Shown one piece after another: positions 62,564-64,000 of a stretch of DNA of 64,000 nucleotides. Positions within the stretch are counted from its first letter, which is position 1. Every line of letters starts with the position of its first letter. The position numbers were made by a program, and so were the translations under genes. The notes under the pieces were generated by a model. It was not told the origin of the DNA. It did no database searches and saw nothing but the letters and a program-made list of their open reading frames with translations. Origin of the DNA: Luxibacter massiliensis. GTDB lineage: Bacteria; Bacillota; Clostridia; Lachnospirales; Lachnospiraceae. Location: contig NZ_UWOE01000001.1 in assembly GCF_900604355.1 (NCBI RefSeq), forward strand, positions 3,286,001-3,350,000, written 5' to 3'.

Positions 62564-62953
62564 CTATTTGTGATATCCAGTGGTATTTACTACTGCTGCC
62601 AGATGCCCTAATTCATCCTTTACCTCAACTCTATAATAACTTGTCTTTCTTCCATTTTTTATACATACGGCCTCTGCCGTCAGCTTCTCCCCTTTAGCGC
62701 TCCCTAAGTATGCGATATCTGACTGAAGTGACACCGTTCCGATCTCCTGCCAGTTAGAGGCCACGGCAAATGCAAAATCTGCCAGAGTAAAATATACGCC
62801 GCCCATCACTGCACCCATGGCATTTTTATGTCTTGCCTCAATGCGCAGACTGCACTTTGCATAATGCTCCTCTACCTCGTCGATAACTGCGCCGTTGTCT
62901 GTAGCAAAACGGTCCTTTTCAAATAATTCTATAATCTGTTCCGTAGGTTTCAT
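62564..62953 (-). CDS. PaaI-type hotdog thioesterase
   Basis: 129 residues with the hotdog signature AVMGGVYFTLADFAFAVA and the catalytic-type Asn/Asp region KNAMGAVMGG. It likely hydrolyses an acyl-CoA. ATG preceded by AGGAGAGAG. It stands alone between the DUF1538 leader and the AraC gene. Confidence 0.85.
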   Translation of the reverse strand: MKPTEQIIELFEKDRFATDNGAVIDEVEEHYAKCSLRIEARHKNAMGAVMGGVYFTLADFAFAVASNWQEIGTVSLQSDIAYLGSAKGEKLTAEAVCIKNGRKTSYYRVEVKDELGHLAAVVNTTGYHK

Positions 62954-63018
62954 TGTCTCTCTCCTAAATAAATCCTGTTTCCGGTCATTCTTACTAGCAA
63001 GATTTAGTATAGCACAGA

Positions 63019-64000
63019 TTATGCCCTATTGCCAGCCATATCCAAAGGCGGCCGAGCCTCCCCCTGTTCCATATATTCCTTTGGGCATACTCCTGTCACT
63101 GACCGGAATATTCTGCTGAAATAGAACTGGTCACTATACCCCACTCTCTCCGCCACATCCTTTATATAAATCTCCGGTTCCATACTCATAATCTGTTTTG
63201 CGCTTTCTATCCTGATCTGCATCAAGTATGCACTGAAAGAAGTCCCGCCATAAGTCCTGAACATCCTGCTCAGGGATGTCTGTGATACCCCAAAGTTCCG
63301 GCAGATGTCCCCCAAAGTCATGGCTTCCTTCATGTGTGCTTTGAGGTAAATCTGTATAGATGTGAACAGAGACTCTTTATCATCAATTTTTTCTGTCTCA
63401 AGATCTGGAATACATCTTCTTATGATACTGATTACTGCATCCCTTAATTCATCCATATTGGAGGCATAATAAAAGGCGTCATCCAACATAAATTCCAGCT
63501 CACTGAAATCATACTCCACAGGATATACATTTCTTATAATCTGGAAGATATATCGGATCCCTGCCTCCACATACATCTGGCTATATTCCTCATCTGCCCA
63601 TATCCTAAATAATCCTGTAAGTTCTTCTAAAAGCCGCCCATTCTTTTTCTGCCTGATTACTTCTTCAATATATTCAGAACGGATACGTTCTTTTGGATTC
63701 CGCCCCAAAACCGCCTTGTCTGTTTCACTCTGTATCCTGCTGACGCCAATTACAATCGTCTCGTCCATCCTCCGGTACAGGCATCTTGCCACCTCTCCAA
63801 GACTATCCAAGGTAAAAGGCGAAACCCTGTATATTCCAGTTACATATGTTCCACTTCTCTTTTCTTTTTCAAAGATCTTTATTACAAAATCATAAAACTG
63901 TCCTCCACAGAGCATATTCTCTGGAAACAGATAAAGTCCCTCCATCTCATCCCGCCCATATATGTAAATCTGTTCCTCTTCCATAGAGAAAATCTCCACT
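63019..64000 (-). CDS. AraC-family (YesN-like) regulator, 5' end at the window edge
   Basis: At least 326 residues; an in-frame GTG lies at 63999, but the frame may continue upstream of the window and the start is uncertain. The C-terminal double helix-turn-helix (LGDICRNFGVSQTSLSRMFR and IKDVAERVGYSDQFYFSRIFR) is complete. The N-terminal part (residues 1-210) resembles the middle domain of YesN-type regulators (YEEVIRQ..., DAFYYASNMDELRDAVI). A receiver domain, if there is one, would be outside the window. Confidence 0.82.
   Translation of the reverse strand, partial: VEIFSMEEEQIYIYGRDEMEGLYLFPENMLCGGQFYDFVIKIFEKEKRSGTYVTGIYRVSPFTLDSLGEVARCLYRRMDETIVIGVSRIQSETDKAVLGRNPKERIRSEYIEEVIRQKKNGRLLEELTGLFRIWADEEYSQMYVEAGIRYIFQIIRNVYPVEYDFSELEFMLDDAFYYASNMDELRDAVISIIRRCIPDLETEKIDDKESLFTSIQIYLKAHMKEAMTLGDICRNFGVSQTSLSRMFRTYGGTSFSAYLMQIRIESAKQIMSMEPEIYIKDVAERVGYSDQFYFSRIFRSVTGVCPKEYMEQGEARPPLDMAGNRA

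Overview
The window looks like a gut Lachnospiraceae-type Firmicute (Clostridium cluster XIVa). The support is the birA, coaX, dusB, greA, lysS order, strong AGGAGG ribosome binding sites, frequent non-ATG starts, and an element carrying DUF6462/DUF5348/DUF5697-like genes. The species cannot be fixed from sequence alone.

Layout. (1) 1-20529: one end of an integrative conjugative element (ICE), all on the minus strand, abutting the 3' end of lysS. In transcription order it carries two small DNA-binding proteins, a winged-helix protein, a sigma/ArpU-like regulator, a VirB2-like pilin, VirB6, an NlpC/P60 cell-wall hydrolase, PrgI, VirB4, three accessory proteins, the VirD4 coupling protein, an S1-domain protein, a lipoprotein and a thioester/Cna-B adhesin that runs off the left edge. 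Relaxase and integrase are not in view. (2) 20530-28154: housekeeping block (lysS, greA, dusB, coaX, DUF6145, birA, argF and a patatin-like gene that reads in frame into argF). (3) 28369-29385: tRNA-Cys and a LUD-domain gene. (4) 29386-32747: two-component system plus ABC transporter of the peptide-antibiotic-response type. (5) 32855-39416: fucI-like isomerase and FGGY kinase with an AraC regulator; a MerR regulator with a diaminopentanoate-dehydrogenase-like gene. (6) 39555-43274: hemerythrin-CheX fusion, MFS transporter, MarR/pirin operon. (7) 43297-47487: a scar-rich stretch with a frameshifted gene, small membrane proteins, a truncated ABC ATPase, an AgrC/AgrA-like pair and receiver-domain and helix-turn-helix remnants. 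(8) 47542-55104: catabolic cluster of two dehydrogenases, a split transketolase, a TRAP transporter and a divergent FadR-type regulator. (9) 55236-57377: IS1182 and cupin remnants, a radical SAM protein, tRNA-Cys and tRNA-Glu. (10) 57571-64000: DUF3810 peptidase, a duplicated 155-nt structured element, a tandem PII protein with a DUF1538 membrane protein, a thioesterase and an AraC-type regulator cut by the right edge.

The two most unusual non-coding signals are a family of near-perfect 42-44 bp palindromes, each placed just 3' of a minus-strand gene (about 24902, 25997, 34457 and 57490), and the 155-nt element repeated at 58886 and 59752, whose eight differences fall in loops, linkers or pair-preserving positions. 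Other points of interest are the patatin-argF open frame, the 90-residue repeats in the VirB6 tail, the RusA-like motif in an ICE accessory protein and the transketolase/TRAP cluster of unknown substrate.
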